Positions 1 through 9,107 of a DNA stretch of 64,000 nt are shown one piece after another. The notes beneath the pieces are model-generated. The model made no database searches. It was not told the origin of the DNA and worked only from the letters and a program-made list of their open reading frames with translations. This stretch comes from Dyadobacter tibetensis Y620-1 (GTDB lineage Bacteria > Bacteroidota > Bacteroidia > Cytophagales > Spirosomataceae): contig NZ_AZQN01000010.1 in NCBI RefSeq assembly GCF_000566685.1, positions 146,333 through 210,332 on the forward strand, given 5' to 3'. The position numbers and the translations under genes were made by a program. How positions within the stretch are numbered: position 1 is the first letter of the stretch; every line of letters begins with the position of its first letter.

Positions 1-2699
1 TAGCAGCTCAAACGGAAAGCCGCCCAATTACTTCACTTTCGGCCGGACTTTCAGGACTGGCCTCTGGTTTATATGTCAATCAGGGGAGCGGTCGTCCTGG
101 CAGTGATGGTGCCACTATCCGCGTAAGGGGGCAGGGTACACTCAATGACTCTAACCCCTTGGTGATTATCGATGGCGCAGTGGGCGATATGAACCATTTG
201 AATCCTCAGGATGTAGAGTCCATATCCGTTTTAAAGGATGCTGCTTCGGCCGCTATTTATGGATCTCGAGCTGCAAATGGAGTAATATTAATTACCACCA
301 AGAAGGGGCAGTCGGGGGAGGCTAAGATCAGTTATAACTCATTCTTTTCTATTGCCAAGCCTTCAAACGTGATCAAAACGGTATCCAATTATGCAGATTA
401 TATGGGTTTGATCAACGAAGGCTATCTTAACAGTGATGCCAATGCAACACCTATTTTTTCTCAGGAAAAAATAGATTTATGGAGAGCCAACGAGGGAGGC
501 AATTCCTTGTTGTATCCTAATACCGACTGGAGTAAAGAGGTGTTCCAGACCAATGTTGTTCAGAACCATAATCTTTCTTTCTCGGGTGGGGCTCCCAAAC
601 TGCGTTATTTCGGCTCTATGGGCTATTTGAACAATCCAGGGGTAATTGAAAAAGCGGGGTACGAGCGTTTTAGCATGCGCCTGAACCTCGAAGCGAATGT
701 GAAACCCTGGTTAACTCTAGGAGCCATGCTCAATGGAATTGTAGCCAATACTGAAATCGGAACGGATGTATTGGACGATGTATTTACCTATGCCAGTGCC
801 AGTACACCGGGCATGGTATTACGTGCTCCCGATGGAAGATTTGGTAGTCCCAATAATCCTGAAGATGATCCCCAGTCCAACAACGTCTTGCACCGACTAT
901 ATGGCCGCAAGGGGGATTATAAACAGAATAAGCTAACGACCAGGCTTTATGGAAAATTACAACCTCTGGAGGGTCTCTCCATTGAGGGATCCTTCAATTA
1001 TGTATATGACGACGAAATGCGCTATCAACAGCCTGTTTTCAATGATCGCTGGAATTTTCTGACGAATACCATTGCCACGTCTGGAGTAGGGAGAAGTTCG
1101 GTGTATAACCGTAACCAGAAAGACTTGCAGTACTATATGGATGGGATTGTGCGTTACGAAAAAATGCTTTTTGGTGACCTTAACCTGAATGTAATGCTGG
1201 GTACCAGCCAGGAGTATTATAAGACGAGCTATTTCTCGGCCAGTAAAATGGATTTGATAGACCCGACTTTGAGTGTGATCGATGCGGCCACCATGGATGC
1301 TAATGTGTCGGGAAATGCCTCCGACTGGGCCATGCGCTCGCTATTTGGAAGACTGTCTCTCAACTTGAAGGACAAGTATCTGCTGGAGGCTAATTTACGC
1401 CGCGATGGAACTTCACGCTTCGCATCTGGGTCTAGCCGTTGGGGACTGTTTCCTTCTTTCTCGGCTGGATGGCGCATTTCGGAGGAATCCTTTTACGATC
1501 TGAGCTGGATGCCTACATTAAAGGTTAGGGCTTCGTATGGCTCACTGGGTAATAATGCCGTGGGAAACTACGAATATCAAGCAGTGTATAATGCGGCCAA
1601 CTACGTATTGAATGATAACCTTTTCGTGGGTTTCGCTCAAACGGCCCTTTCCAACGCCGGCCTTACTTGGGAGAGTACCTATATTACCAATATAGGTATT
1701 GATTTTGGCTTGTTTAATAATAAGCTAGACGGTACCATCGACCTATTTAATAAGCATACCAAGAATATCCTCATCAATCTTCCCGCTCCTTTGGTGGTTG
1801 GGAACGCTTCGATACCGAAGCAGAATGCCGCAGAGGTCCAAAATAAAGGTATTGAGTTAAATCTGACTTACCGTGACAGAATAGGCGAGCTAGGGTACCG
1901 AATCGGAGGTAATTTTACTTTTATCGATAATAAGGTTACCAAATTCAAAGGAGATGAGCGTAGTATTTCTGGTGCTAACCTTATTCAGGAAGGATATGCC
2001 ATCAATACGCAATATGTATTGGCAACCGACCGGATTATTCAAACTGATAGCGACCTAGCATTGGTTCAAAGCATGATTGATAATGCGCCTATTGACGAGG
2101 CTACCGGTAAGAAACGCAATCCATTTGCATCCTATGGTACCCCACAGCAGGGCGATTTGCTTTATAAAGATACCAATGGGGATGGAGTCATTAACGACGA
2201 CGACCGGGTGACAGTGGGTCATGGGAATGCGCCACGGATTACCTATGGCTTTAATCTGGGACTAGATTGGAAAGGCTTCGATTTATCAGCTTTATTTCAA
2301 GGCAATGCCGGAATCAAGGCCGTATGGAACGATTTCTACCATACCAGTGGAGTACGCTGGGGATATTTGGTTAACCAGGAGGTGGCCGACGGACGCTGGG
2401 TGCCAGGCCGTGTCGATGCCACCTATCCCAGACTCCTTAACTATAATAATACCCTGAATACCCGAACCAGCGATTTTTGGTTGCAGAATAAGTCCTATCT
2501 CCGTCTGAAAAACATACAAGTGGGTTATACTGTACCTAAAAATATTACAGAAAAGCTTAAGATTTCGACGGTTCGGGTTTTTGGTAGCCTTGAAAACTAC
2601 CTCACCTTTACCAGTTACAAGGGCATAGATCCGGAGGTGAGTGGTACCCAATACCCCACCATGAAGCAAGCCCTGTTGGGAATCAACTTAACCTTCTAA
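1..2699 (+). CDS. SusC/RagA-family TonB-dependent outer-membrane transporter, 5' end missing
   Basis: This is the C-terminal part of a large TonB-dependent outer-membrane transporter that works with a SusD-like surface lipoprotein to import oligomeric nutrients. The reading frame is open from base 3, so the start, signal peptide and carboxypeptidase-like N-domain lie outside the window. The first in-frame ATG is not the real start because plug-domain sequence precedes it. The plug carries the family motif YGSRAANGVILITTKKG, and the rest is beta-barrel sequence rich in aromatic and Asn residues, ending in a terminal Phe (NLTF). The susD-like gene follows after 12 bases, so the two are co-transcribed. 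The substrate cannot be read from the sequence. Confidence 0.93.
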   Translation, partial: AAQTESRPITSLSAGLSGLASGLYVNQGSGRPGSDGATIRVRGQGTLNDSNPLVIIDGAVGDMNHLNPQDVESISVLKDAASAAIYGSRAANGVILITTKKGQSGEAKISYNSFFSIAKPSNVIKTVSNYADYMGLINEGYLNSDANATPIFSQEKIDLWRANEGGNSLLYPNTDWSKEVFQTNVVQNHNLSFSGGAPKLRYFGSMGYLNNPGVIEKAGYERFSMRLNLEANVKPWLTLGAMLNGIVANTEIGTDVLDDVFTYASASTPGMVLRAPDGRFGSPNNPEDDPQSNNVLHRLYGRKGDYKQNKLTTRLYGKLQPLEGLSIEGSFNYVYDDEMRYQQPVFNDRWNFLTNTIATSGVGRSSVYNRNQKDLQYYMDGIVRYEKMLFGDLNLNVMLGTSQEYYKTSYFSASKMDLIDPTLSVIDAATMDANVSGNASDWAMRSLFGRLSLNLKDKYLLEANLRRDGTSRFASGSSRWGLFPSFSAGWRISEESFYDLSWMPTLKVRASYGSLGNNAVGNYEYQAVYNAANYVLNDNLFVGFAQTALSNAGLTWESTYITNIGIDFGLFNNKLDGTIDLFNKHTKNILINLPAPLVVGNASIPKQNAAEVQNKGIELNLTYRDRIGELGYRIGGNFTFIDNKVTKFKGDERSISGANLIQEGYAINTQYVLATDRIIQTDSDLALVQSMIDNAPIDEATGKKRNPFASYGTPQQGDLLYKDTNGDGVINDDDRVTVGHGNAPRITYGFNLGLDWKGFDLSALFQGNAGIKAVWNDFYHTSGVRWGYLVNQEVADGRWVPGRVDATYPRLLNYNNTLNTRTSDFWLQNKSYLRLKNIQVGYTVPKNITEKLKISTVRVFGSLENYLTFTSYKGIDPEVSGTQYPTMKQALLGINLTF

Positions 2700-2711
2700 T
2701 CAAGATTTGTC

Positions 2712-4409
2712 ATGAAGAAAATACTTTTTTTTATATTACTCCTGTCCGTTAGCAGCTGCTACGATCTGGATACGCAACCCTTCGACAAGGTGAGTGCGGG
2801 AACGTTCTGGAAAACTGAGGCTCATGCCCTACAAGGGGTAATGGGCGTGTACGCCGATTTGAACGATCATAATGTTTTCGGACTCTATAATATGTTTGAC
2901 AATGCCACCGACATTGCTTTAGGGTATGACGGGCAGGGGTTGGGTGATATCATCGCAGGGACTTTTACCGACAGAAGTACCAACGTAGTCAATCGCTGGC
3001 GCCGGGGTTTCGATGGGATCCAGAGAGCCAATTCCGTTATACGCAATGTAGCAACCATGGATATACCCGAAGAAAGCAAGCGAGTTTATATTGCAGAAGC
3101 TCGGTTTTTGCGCGGGCTATATTATTTTTATCTGAAAAACCTGTTTGGAGGTATCCCAATTTACGATGAAACGATAGATCTTAATAAGGATTTTAATGAT
3201 CTGAAGAAGCCCCGTAATACAGAAGATGAGGTTCAGGCCTTTATTCTCGCCGACCTGGCCGCCGCTATTGCTGGTCTTCCAGTGAGCCACGATCCAGCCC
3301 ATCTAGGAAGAGCCACCAAGGGAGCCGCTTATGCACTTCGGGGGAAGGTGTTCCTCTACGATAAAAAATGGGAGGAGGCCAAGGCCGACTTCGAGGAAAT
3401 TGTTCAGAACAAAAATAATAGCTATGGGTATGCACTCTATCCTGACTATGCCGGGCTGTTCAACCTGGAAGGGGATAATAGCAGTGAAATGTTGTTTGCT
3501 GTTCAAAATAAAGGTGGGGTAGGCTTTGACTATGGGATGCCATTTGCGCATTATTTGGGCACTCGATCCACTTTTGGGAGTTGCTGGAATAACGGGCTTC
3601 CCTCCACTAAATTAGCCGATATGTATGAAAATCGGGATGGAACTCCATTTAATTGGGATGATCAAATTCCGGGCTACACTGGCAGTAAAGCGGTGAAAAG
3701 GGAAGCGATGGTGGCCACACTAAGTAGTGGAAAACTTACGGCAGTTCCCGATACTGCCAAGTTAGGCAATATTTACCGCAACCGAGATCCGCGCATGATG
3801 CAAACCTTAGTAGTACCTTATTCATGGCAGCTAGGCTGGAATGCGAATGCACCAAGACCCATGCAGCTTGTACTGGCAACGGGTGTTAACGAAAATTTTG
3901 GTCAAATTCGGAATAACAGAGGCTGGATGACCTACGTATGGCGAAAATTTGTTCCTGAAGGTAACCTCAATGGTGAGCTTACAAATCGGGCACATACTCC
4001 ATTTAATTTCCCTTTGATCCGTTTGGCGGATGTTTACTTAATGCTTGCGGAGGCCTATAATGAAACAGGGCAGCTGGAAAAGGCCATTATTGAGCTGAAT
4101 AAAGTTCGTGCTCGAGCGTCTATGCCGGGTCTCAATAGCGGTGCAGTAACTTTGGCCGTAGGAAGCAAGGCTGAAATGACCCAGCGTATTATCCATGAGC
4201 GGGCGGTGGAGTTGGCTGGAGAAGGCCATCGTTACTTCGATTTGAAACGTTGGGGCTTATTGAAGGCCTATACGGAAGGCAAAGTTGAAAAAAGTATCGT
4301 GGATGACATTTTGCTCACAAGAGGCTTTCAGGATCGTCACCGCATCTGGCCCATCCCAGCGCAGGAGATTGAGGTCAATCCGGCACTTACTCAAAATCCT
4401 GAATGGTAA
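2712..4409 (+). CDS. SusD/RagB-family nutrient-binding outer-membrane lipoprotein
   Basis: This is a 565-residue surface lipoprotein that forms the lid of the SusC transporter encoded just upstream. A short lipoprotein signal peptide ends at the lipobox SSC, with Cys near residue 16, followed by YDLDTQP, a typical SusD N-terminus. The middle region has helical TPR-like stretches (IAEARFLRGLYYFYLKNLFG). The C-terminus has the RagB/SusD signature region, with LADVYLMLAEAYNETG, ERAVELAGEGHRYFDLKRWG and a final WPIPAQEIEVNPALTQNP. It is the last gene of the pair, and a strong hairpin terminator follows. No enzyme gene is adjacent, so the ligand is unknown. Confidence 0.93.
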   Translation: MKKILFFILLLSVSSCYDLDTQPFDKVSAGTFWKTEAHALQGVMGVYADLNDHNVFGLYNMFDNATDIALGYDGQGLGDIIAGTFTDRSTNVVNRWRRGFDGIQRANSVIRNVATMDIPEESKRVYIAEARFLRGLYYFYLKNLFGGIPIYDETIDLNKDFNDLKKPRNTEDEVQAFILADLAAAIAGLPVSHDPAHLGRATKGAAYALRGKVFLYDKKWEEAKADFEEIVQNKNNSYGYALYPDYAGLFNLEGDNSSEMLFAVQNKGGVGFDYGMPFAHYLGTRSTFGSCWNNGLPSTKLADMYENRDGTPFNWDDQIPGYTGSKAVKREAMVATLSSGKLTAVPDTAKLGNIYRNRDPRMMQTLVVPYSWQLGWNANAPRPMQLVLATGVNENFGQIRNNRGWMTYVWRKFVPEGNLNGELTNRAHTPFNFPLIRLADVYLMLAEAYNETGQLEKAIIELNKVRARASMPGLNSGAVTLAVGSKAEMTQRIIHERAVELAGEGHRYFDLKRWGLLKAYTEGKVEKSIVDDILLTRGFQDRHRIWPIPAQEIEVNPALTQNPEW

Positions 4410-4450
4410 AATAGAACTATCTGAGTATCTCAGTAATTTATAGTAAATTA

Positions 4451-4494
4451 ATAGGCAACTAGCGAAAGTATCGCTTGGTTGCCTATTTTTTTAT
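4451..4494 (+). terminator. Rho-independent terminator after the SusC/SusD pair
   Basis: An inverted repeat ATAGGCAAC...GTTGCCTAT, with inner pairing AGCG/CGCT around a short loop, is followed directly by a run of T. It lies about 40 bases after the SusD stop codon. Confidence 0.85.
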
Positions 4495-4791
4495 TGACCT
4501 ATCGTTTATTGCGAGGGTGCTTGCTCTTGGGGAATTAGATGACAACTGTAAAATACTGCCTAGGTATTGGCATTATTTTTGAATCAAGCTACGTTATCTC
4601 TACGGCTTCTTTATTATAGGAGAAAGACATTGTAGAATAATGACGATATTATTTGAATTGACTGCTTAAAGTAATAGAAAAGTTTTTCTATATATAGCTA
4701 GAATTTAATATTTATCTACCAAATAGTTTGTAATCGTGACTTGTAACTGGATTTTCCGTATTGATAATTTAGCAATATAACCTTCCCTCAT
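4495..4791. other. AT-rich intergenic stretch
   Basis: I see no gene or RNA here. It is strongly AT-rich in its last 150 bases and presumably holds the promoter of the small gene that follows. Confidence 0.5.
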
Positions 4792-5133
4792 ATGTACCAG
4801 AACGAGATTTTCCCTGCAAGAGATATTGCACTTTCACTCAGGCAGCAGCTTCTGGATAATTTGTTGCCTGTATCCGTCATGGTTAATAATATGGGTGAAA
4901 TTATTCCGAGCCTTTCTCCCCTCAACGAAGCGGTGGAGTCCTGTTTTGAAATGGCCAATGAAGCATGGATCCTGATGGAGCCGGAATCTTTATCCCTGGC
5001 CAATCCCCTTTTACTTACTCTTACTGCCCAGGAATCAGTAGCTTACTGGTTGTGTATTACCTTAGATCCGCAGAATCCTCTCTATTCAGTTATCCGGCAA
5101 TTAGGTCTTGAGCACAGCCTTAAGCATTCGTAA
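4792..5133 (+). CDS. Orphan hypothetical protein, 113 residues
   Basis: I do not recognise this protein. It starts at an ATG, has no signal peptide or membrane segment, is acidic and Leu-rich, and looks soluble. The centre (VMVNNMGEIIPSLSPLNEAVESCFEMANEAWILMEPES) faintly suggests a small sensor-like or PAS-like fold, but I cannot support that. It stands alone between a terminator and the LuxR-type regulator at 5485, on the same strand. The coding appearance (balanced composition, plausible amphipathic pattern) is better than that of the overlapping minus-strand frame. Confidence 0.5.
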   Translation: MYQNEIFPARDIALSLRQQLLDNLLPVSVMVNNMGEIIPSLSPLNEAVESCFEMANEAWILMEPESLSLANPLLLTLTAQESVAYWLCITLDPQNPLYSVIRQLGLEHSLKHS

Positions 5134-5484
5134 TCCATTCTAATTGACTAACATTTTCTTTGTCCACGCCCGAGATCCCAGATGCCGTCTAGACCCGTGC
5201 TGGAGATAATTCGATAAAATACTCCTGTATAAATTCTTATTTTTCTCTAGCCTTCTTCCTTAGTTAAACCGACTTTATTTGACGTTCAGTTGATAAAATG
5301 TAAAACGTAAGTAAGTTTAAATTACTAATAATTTTCTAATTCCATAAGATTGTTGGATTCATTGAATAGTAAAGTGTTTATATTTTTATACATATAGCTT
5401 GATATATCAATGCGAACAATATTATATTTGTTGGGTGAATATAAGATACACAGTCTTTTATAGCTCCACTATACCATACACTTA
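5134..5484 (+). promoter_or_regulatory. Intergenic region with a Bacteroidota-type promoter for the regulator at 5485
   Basis: The stretch is AT-rich and has no gene. A promoter of the Bacteroidota primary-sigma type can be placed at its end: TTG at 5399-5401 and TATATTTG at 5423-5430, 21 bases apart. This would start transcription near 5436, about 50 bases before the LuxR-type gene. Confidence 0.5.
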
Positions 5485-6135
5485 ATGATTAGCTTGACAA
5501 CGAATTTTTTAATTTTATCAGAAGAGGTGAACCTGGTTGACCAGATATCAGGTATGCTCGAATTGCTATATAACGGCGCCACTGTCCATTGGGGGCCCAA
5601 CTTCAGGGAAGGGTTAAATAAATTGAAGGATTTAAGACAGGTAGAACTAATTATCCTAAATGCCCAGATGTCGGCAGGAGGAAGTCCTGGAATAGTCGGA
5701 GCCTTCAGAGGGGTTCAGCCTGGCGTAAGGATCCTAGTGGTGGCTGAAGAAAGCGGTATCAAGCAGGCTATTCATTTCCTAAGTGCTGGAGCCAATGGGT
5801 TATTAAATAAAAATGCGTTAGATCAGGAATTTCAAATTGCAGTTAAAAGAATTTTGTCAGATAAAAAATATCTAACAAAGTCTGTATACCAAAAAGTTAC
5901 CGACGATTTCTTGTCCACGAACAAGTCTTCTGGTACACTCCGGGAAATGCCATTATCGCCACGCGAACAGGAGGTTATGCATTTGCTGCTTCAGGGAAAA
6001 CAAACAAAAGAAATTGCCTCCTTATTAAATCTCAAACTTCCGACAATAAGCACTCATAAAAGCAAGATTTTTCAAAAGATGAAAGTGTCTAATATTGTGG
6101 AATTATTTCGGAAAGTAAATAAAGAGAATTTATAA
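5485..6135 (+). CDS. LuxR-type response-regulator-like protein with degenerate receiver
   Basis: This 216-residue protein has a receiver-like domain (about residues 1-125) and a C-terminal LuxR/FixJ helix-turn-helix (about 150-212: LSPREQEVMHLLLQGKQTKEIA, then PTISTHKSKIFQKM). It should bind DNA as a dimer. The receiver keeps the conserved Lys (GANGLLNKN), but the phosphoacceptor Asp position reads Asn (LIILNAQM) and the conserved Ser/Thr is Ala (VVAEE). Classical phosphotransfer is therefore unlikely, and it may respond to protein contact or another signal. No histidine kinase is adjacent. A second protein of the same design lies at 8457, on the other side of aqpZ. Confidence 0.85.
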   Translation: MISLTTNFLILSEEVNLVDQISGMLELLYNGATVHWGPNFREGLNKLKDLRQVELIILNAQMSAGGSPGIVGAFRGVQPGVRILVVAEESGIKQAIHFLSAGANGLLNKNALDQEFQIAVKRILSDKKYLTKSVYQKVTDDFLSTNKSSGTLREMPLSPREQEVMHLLLQGKQTKEIASLLNLKLPTISTHKSKIFQKMKVSNIVELFRKVNKENL

Positions 6136-6922
6136 GGATTCACAATAGATTTTAGGTTTGTTATAACTTTTTTCCCTGTATTCTGGTCTTAAGTCTAGGA
6201 ATATCAGAGGGCAGGCATCAGATATATTTTCCAACACAATGGCATGAGGGGATCTCTCCTGAGACTTGAATCCCCTTGGCAAAGTCTAAGTAATACTATA
6301 GATTTCGCCTCTCGTATGGGCATAACAGTTATCGCCTAACTGTACTCCTTTTCCAATTTTTTATAAACCCTAACTGGCCCGGGTTTAAATCTTATATACT
6401 TCATCTGAGGCACTTTAATGGAATGTGTTCGGTATATATCTCAGTCTTGGCCAGAGGCTGGCTTACCCAATACGATAAAACAGAGTCTTGCAAGTTGGTC
6501 TTTTGGTACCATCCTTAATCAGCAAAGCCGTCAGGCCTGATATCCTTTGGAAAACATGGAAAGCTATGGAGGAGGTACTGATCTCGGTATGTCGTCAGAA
6601 CATTTATCAAAATATATTCAATGGATTAGAAATATTTTTAGTTTATAATAAATTAATTCGAGTTGTAACACGTTGCTAAAACTTAATTTTGTGCACTCTG
6701 GTCTGAATAAACCAGATTCAGGCACTCTCATGAAAATAGTCAAATTGGGGATTTGATTCAAAAAATCCTGAGAAACTGAAGTGACTTTTGTGGAAAATAC
6801 CGTAATACAAGGGCATATTTCTGCTGATTTCAGATCTATTGCCTCAAAAAATATACTAATTTTTTGATTTTAATTTATCGAACTGACGGGCATAAGTCCG
6901 GAGTCCACACACACACAATTCT
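6136..6922. other. Gene-poor stretch upstream of aqpZ, possibly with gene debris
   Basis: I see no convincing gene. A 40-codon frame from the ATG at 6418 (...SWPEAGLPNTIKQSLASW...) reads more like protein than its surroundings and may be debris of a lost gene. The longer frame at 6488-6679 overlaps it and looks random. The last 100 bases before 6923 are AT-rich, as expected for a promoter region. Confidence 0.4.
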
Positions 6923-7012
6923 ATGAAAAAGATTACAGCTATTTCAGCACATTTTTGCTCACTGATCTGTGATGCAGAAGCCCATCAATTTATCTTACCC
7001 TTTAATTATTAA
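6923..7012 (+). CDS. Possible 29-codon leader peptide in front of aqpZ
   Basis: A short frame begins ATGAAAAAGATTACAGC and stops at TAA only four bases before the chosen aqpZ start, whose own beginning (ATGAAAAAGTACACGGCAG) is similar. It could be an upstream leader coupled to aqpZ translation, or the relic of a partial duplication of the aqpZ start. There is no other support. Confidence 0.2.
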   Translation: MKKITAISAHFCSLICDAEAHQFILPFNY

Positions 7013-7016
7013 TTTT

Positions 7017-7697
7017 ATGAAAAAGTACACGGCAGAATTTTTAGGAACATTTTGGCTTGTTTTAGGTGGCTGTGGTAGTGCAGCATTGTCGGCAGCATTT
7101 CCAGATGTAGGCATCGGCCTGCTAGGAGTGTCCCTTGCATTTGGTCTCACGGTCCTCACCATTGCTTATTCGCTTGGGCATATTTCGGGTGCGCATTTAA
7201 ATCCGGCAGTTTCCATAGGCTTATGGGTTGGAGGAAGATTCTCTTCGAAGGATTTGATCCCTTATATCTTCTCTCAGGTATTAGGGGCTATTGCAGCTGC
7301 CTTTGTACTGTATACCATAATTACCGGAAATGGTAGCCTGATCGGAGACTTTGCTGCAAATGGCTATGCTGAACATTCGCCAGGGAAGTACAGTATGTCT
7401 GCCGCCCTGATTACCGAGTTTGTAATGACTTTTATGTTCTTAATTATTATACTAGGCTCTACCAGTAGTAAGGCCTCAGTTGGATTTGCTGGCCTGGCCA
7501 TCGGTTTGGCTCTAACACTGATTCACCTTATCAGTATTCCGGTCACCAACACTTCTGTTAATCCTGCCCGGAGTATTAGCCAGGCACTATTTGTTGGCGG
7601 TTGGGCTATGGAGCAATTGTGGTTATTTATCGCTGCTCCTATTGCCGGAGCCGTGCTGGCGGGTATAGTATACAAAGCCCTACTAGAAAAGGAATAA
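7017..7697 (+). CDS. aqpZ: Aquaporin Z, MIP-family water channel
   Basis: This is a 226-residue inner-membrane water channel of the MIP family. I chose the ATG at 7017 because the product then begins MKKYTAEFLGTFWLVLGGCG, which matches the AqpZ N-terminus; an upstream in-frame ATG at 6969 would add 16 residues without similarity. Both channel motifs are intact: HLNPAVS in the first half and VNPARS in the second. Six hydrophobic helices plus the two half-helices are visible. It is monocistronic: a hairpin terminator follows 64 bases after the stop. It is flanked by two LuxR-type regulators with degenerate receivers, which could be a coincidence. Confidence 0.95.
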   Translation: MKKYTAEFLGTFWLVLGGCGSAALSAAFPDVGIGLLGVSLAFGLTVLTIAYSLGHISGAHLNPAVSIGLWVGGRFSSKDLIPYIFSQVLGAIAAAFVLYTIITGNGSLIGDFAANGYAEHSPGKYSMSAALITEFVMTFMFLIIILGSTSSKASVGFAGLAIGLALTLIHLISIPVTNTSVNPARSISQALFVGGWAMEQLWLFIAAPIAGAVLAGIVYKALLEKE

Positions 7698-7760
7698 GGA
7701 AAGTTATTTTGGACTGCAACCTCAGGATATTTGCAGTTCTATTCACCGATATGGTGCTGG

Positions 7761-7791
7761 GAGCCGGGATTGTTTCAATTCCGGCTCTTTT
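7761..7791 (+). terminator. Rho-independent terminator after aqpZ
   Basis: The hairpin GAGCCGGGATTG-TTT-CAATTCCGGCTC has one G/T wobble and is followed by TTTT. Confidence 0.8.
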
Positions 7792-7853
7792 ATGCGCTTT
7801 GCTCACGTTTATTCCCAATCGATAGTCGCATTGCCGACGCTCAACATCAATAC

Positions 7854-8036
7854 TTAAGTTATATAGAAGTTTTTGTCTGTAATACGGAGCAGGTAATCCA
7901 ATTTTTGTTGTCTAGTTCTTTTCGTCAATTTTTCTACAATGGCATGGGTTCTAATTGGCTTAATATCAGCTTCTATACCCACTGGTATATCTTAGCTTTC
8001 CTCTGATGGCCTTCTACTTTTAGCTCTGGATGCCTG
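7854..8036 (-). pseudogene. Possible remnant of a decayed minus-strand gene
   Basis: On the minus strand, 7991 down to 7854 is an open frame of 45 codons reading DIPVGIEADIKPIRTH, AIVEKLTKRTRQQKL and DYLLRITDKNFYIT, then a stop. A plausible continuation upstream (HPELKVEGHQRKAK) is in another frame, separated by a frameshift and a stop. There is no start codon. This protein-like composition in a broken frame suggests the end of a decayed gene. I do not recognise the family. Confidence 0.3.
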
Positions 8037-8456
8037 TCGGGTTATAACTTACTATTAAAAATAATAGATAATAGACAAGCGTTGACCGATACTACCGTAA
8101 CAATTTTACGTCCAATAAATAAATAACGGATCGGTTGTTAAAATATTTCTGCCTCATTGGTACTTTATATATTTAATTTACTAATTTAGTGTACTATATT
8201 TGTCAAATATTTATTTTCAAGCCTATGTAGATCAGTTTATTTTTAGTTTACTTATTGTTACTATAATTGTTTAAATAAACTAGTATTTATACGATAATAC
8301 TTTTAGGTATATTGCTTAAATTTAATCAAATTCTCTTCCTTTTACTGTTGAAACGGAACTGATTTACCGAAATGCGGCTATCGGAAGCTAGTTCGATTAT
8401 GGGGGCGGTTAAAGACGCTAAACGATTACTTTCTACTTCATCATAACATAAAGACT
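8037..8456. other. AT-rich intergenic stretch upstream of the second LuxR-type gene
   Basis: No gene is seen. The element TATATTTG at 8195-8202 resembles a Bacteroidota -7 box but lacks a clear partner upstream and is 255 bases from the next gene. Confidence 0.4.
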
Positions 8457-9083
8457 ATGAAAACTATTGGATTAATTGACGATTTTATCATCATTCGCTT
8501 GGGACTGGCTTTGGTTCTCAATAATACCTTTTCAGATCTGGAACTCCTGGAGGCAGAGTCTCTTGATGAGTTTGAGAATTTATATCCTGGGAAGCGCCCG
8601 GAATTAATAATACATGGTAATAACAGTACTAATCGGCAGGAGTGTATTAATCTTGCAGCCAGGATAAAGGAGCAATATCCGACAATACCTTTAATCGTAT
8701 ACGACGATCACCCCAAGCTTAATCTGGCTATACCGTATTTTGAGGCGGGGGTAAATGGATATATATTGAAACAAAATATCGCTGAGGAAATCGTACCAGC
8801 AGTGAAGGCCATGAGAAATAACCGCCTCTTTCTATGCCAGGACATGATTGAAAATCTATTGATGTATATAGCCAAAAAGCAGCACCAACTCTCCAGCCCG
8901 AGTTTGCTTACACCCAGAGAGTCAGAAATTGCCCGTTATTTAACTCAGGGCATGAAGACTTCTTGGATAGCTAAAACCTTGGGAAGAAAACCTTCTACCA
9001 TCAGTACCATTAAACACAATATTTTTGAAAAAATGAAAGTTGAAAATATAGTCGAGTTAAAAAAGGTATTCCTGGAAGGATAA
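8457..9083 (+). CDS. LuxR-type response-regulator-like protein with degenerate receiver
   Basis: This 208-residue protein has the same architecture as the one at 5485. The N-terminal receiver-like domain begins with the acidic cluster LIDD, and the C-terminal LuxR helix-turn-helix reads LTPRESEIARYLTQGMKTSWIAKTLG, then PSTISTIKHNIFEKM. In the receiver, the strand that should end in the phosphoacceptor Asp reads ELIIHGNNS, so the Asp is lost. The Lys of GVNGYILKQN is kept. This suggests phosphorylation-independent control. The patatin-like membrane protein begins 24 bases downstream, so the two probably share a transcript. Confidence 0.85.
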   Translation: MKTIGLIDDFIIIRLGLALVLNNTFSDLELLEAESLDEFENLYPGKRPELIIHGNNSTNRQECINLAARIKEQYPTIPLIVYDDHPKLNLAIPYFEAGVNGYILKQNIAEEIVPAVKAMRNNRLFLCQDMIENLLMYIAKKQHQLSSPSLLTPRESEIARYLTQGMKTSWIAKTLGRKPSTISTIKHNIFEKMKVENIVELKKVFLEG

Positions 9084-9107
9084 AGTCATATTCAGTATCA
9101 AGACCTT

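Noticed and set aside
1..4409. Polysaccharide utilisation locus assignment for the first SusC/SusD pair
   Set aside because: No carbohydrate-active enzyme or regulator is in the window next to the pair; the left side is not visible, so the substrate class was left open.
6488..6679. Plus-strand frame of 63 codons
   Set aside because: No family features, a random-like composition and overlap with a better but still doubtful frame at 6418.
6969..7016. Upstream ATG as aqpZ start
   Set aside because: The 16 extra residues have no similarity to aquaporins; the start at 7017 gives the canonical N-terminus.
7731..8006. Plus-strand frame of 91 codons downstream of aqpZ
   Set aside because: It starts upstream of the aqpZ terminator hairpin and runs through it, and its Cys/Phe/Trp-rich composition is unlike real proteins here.
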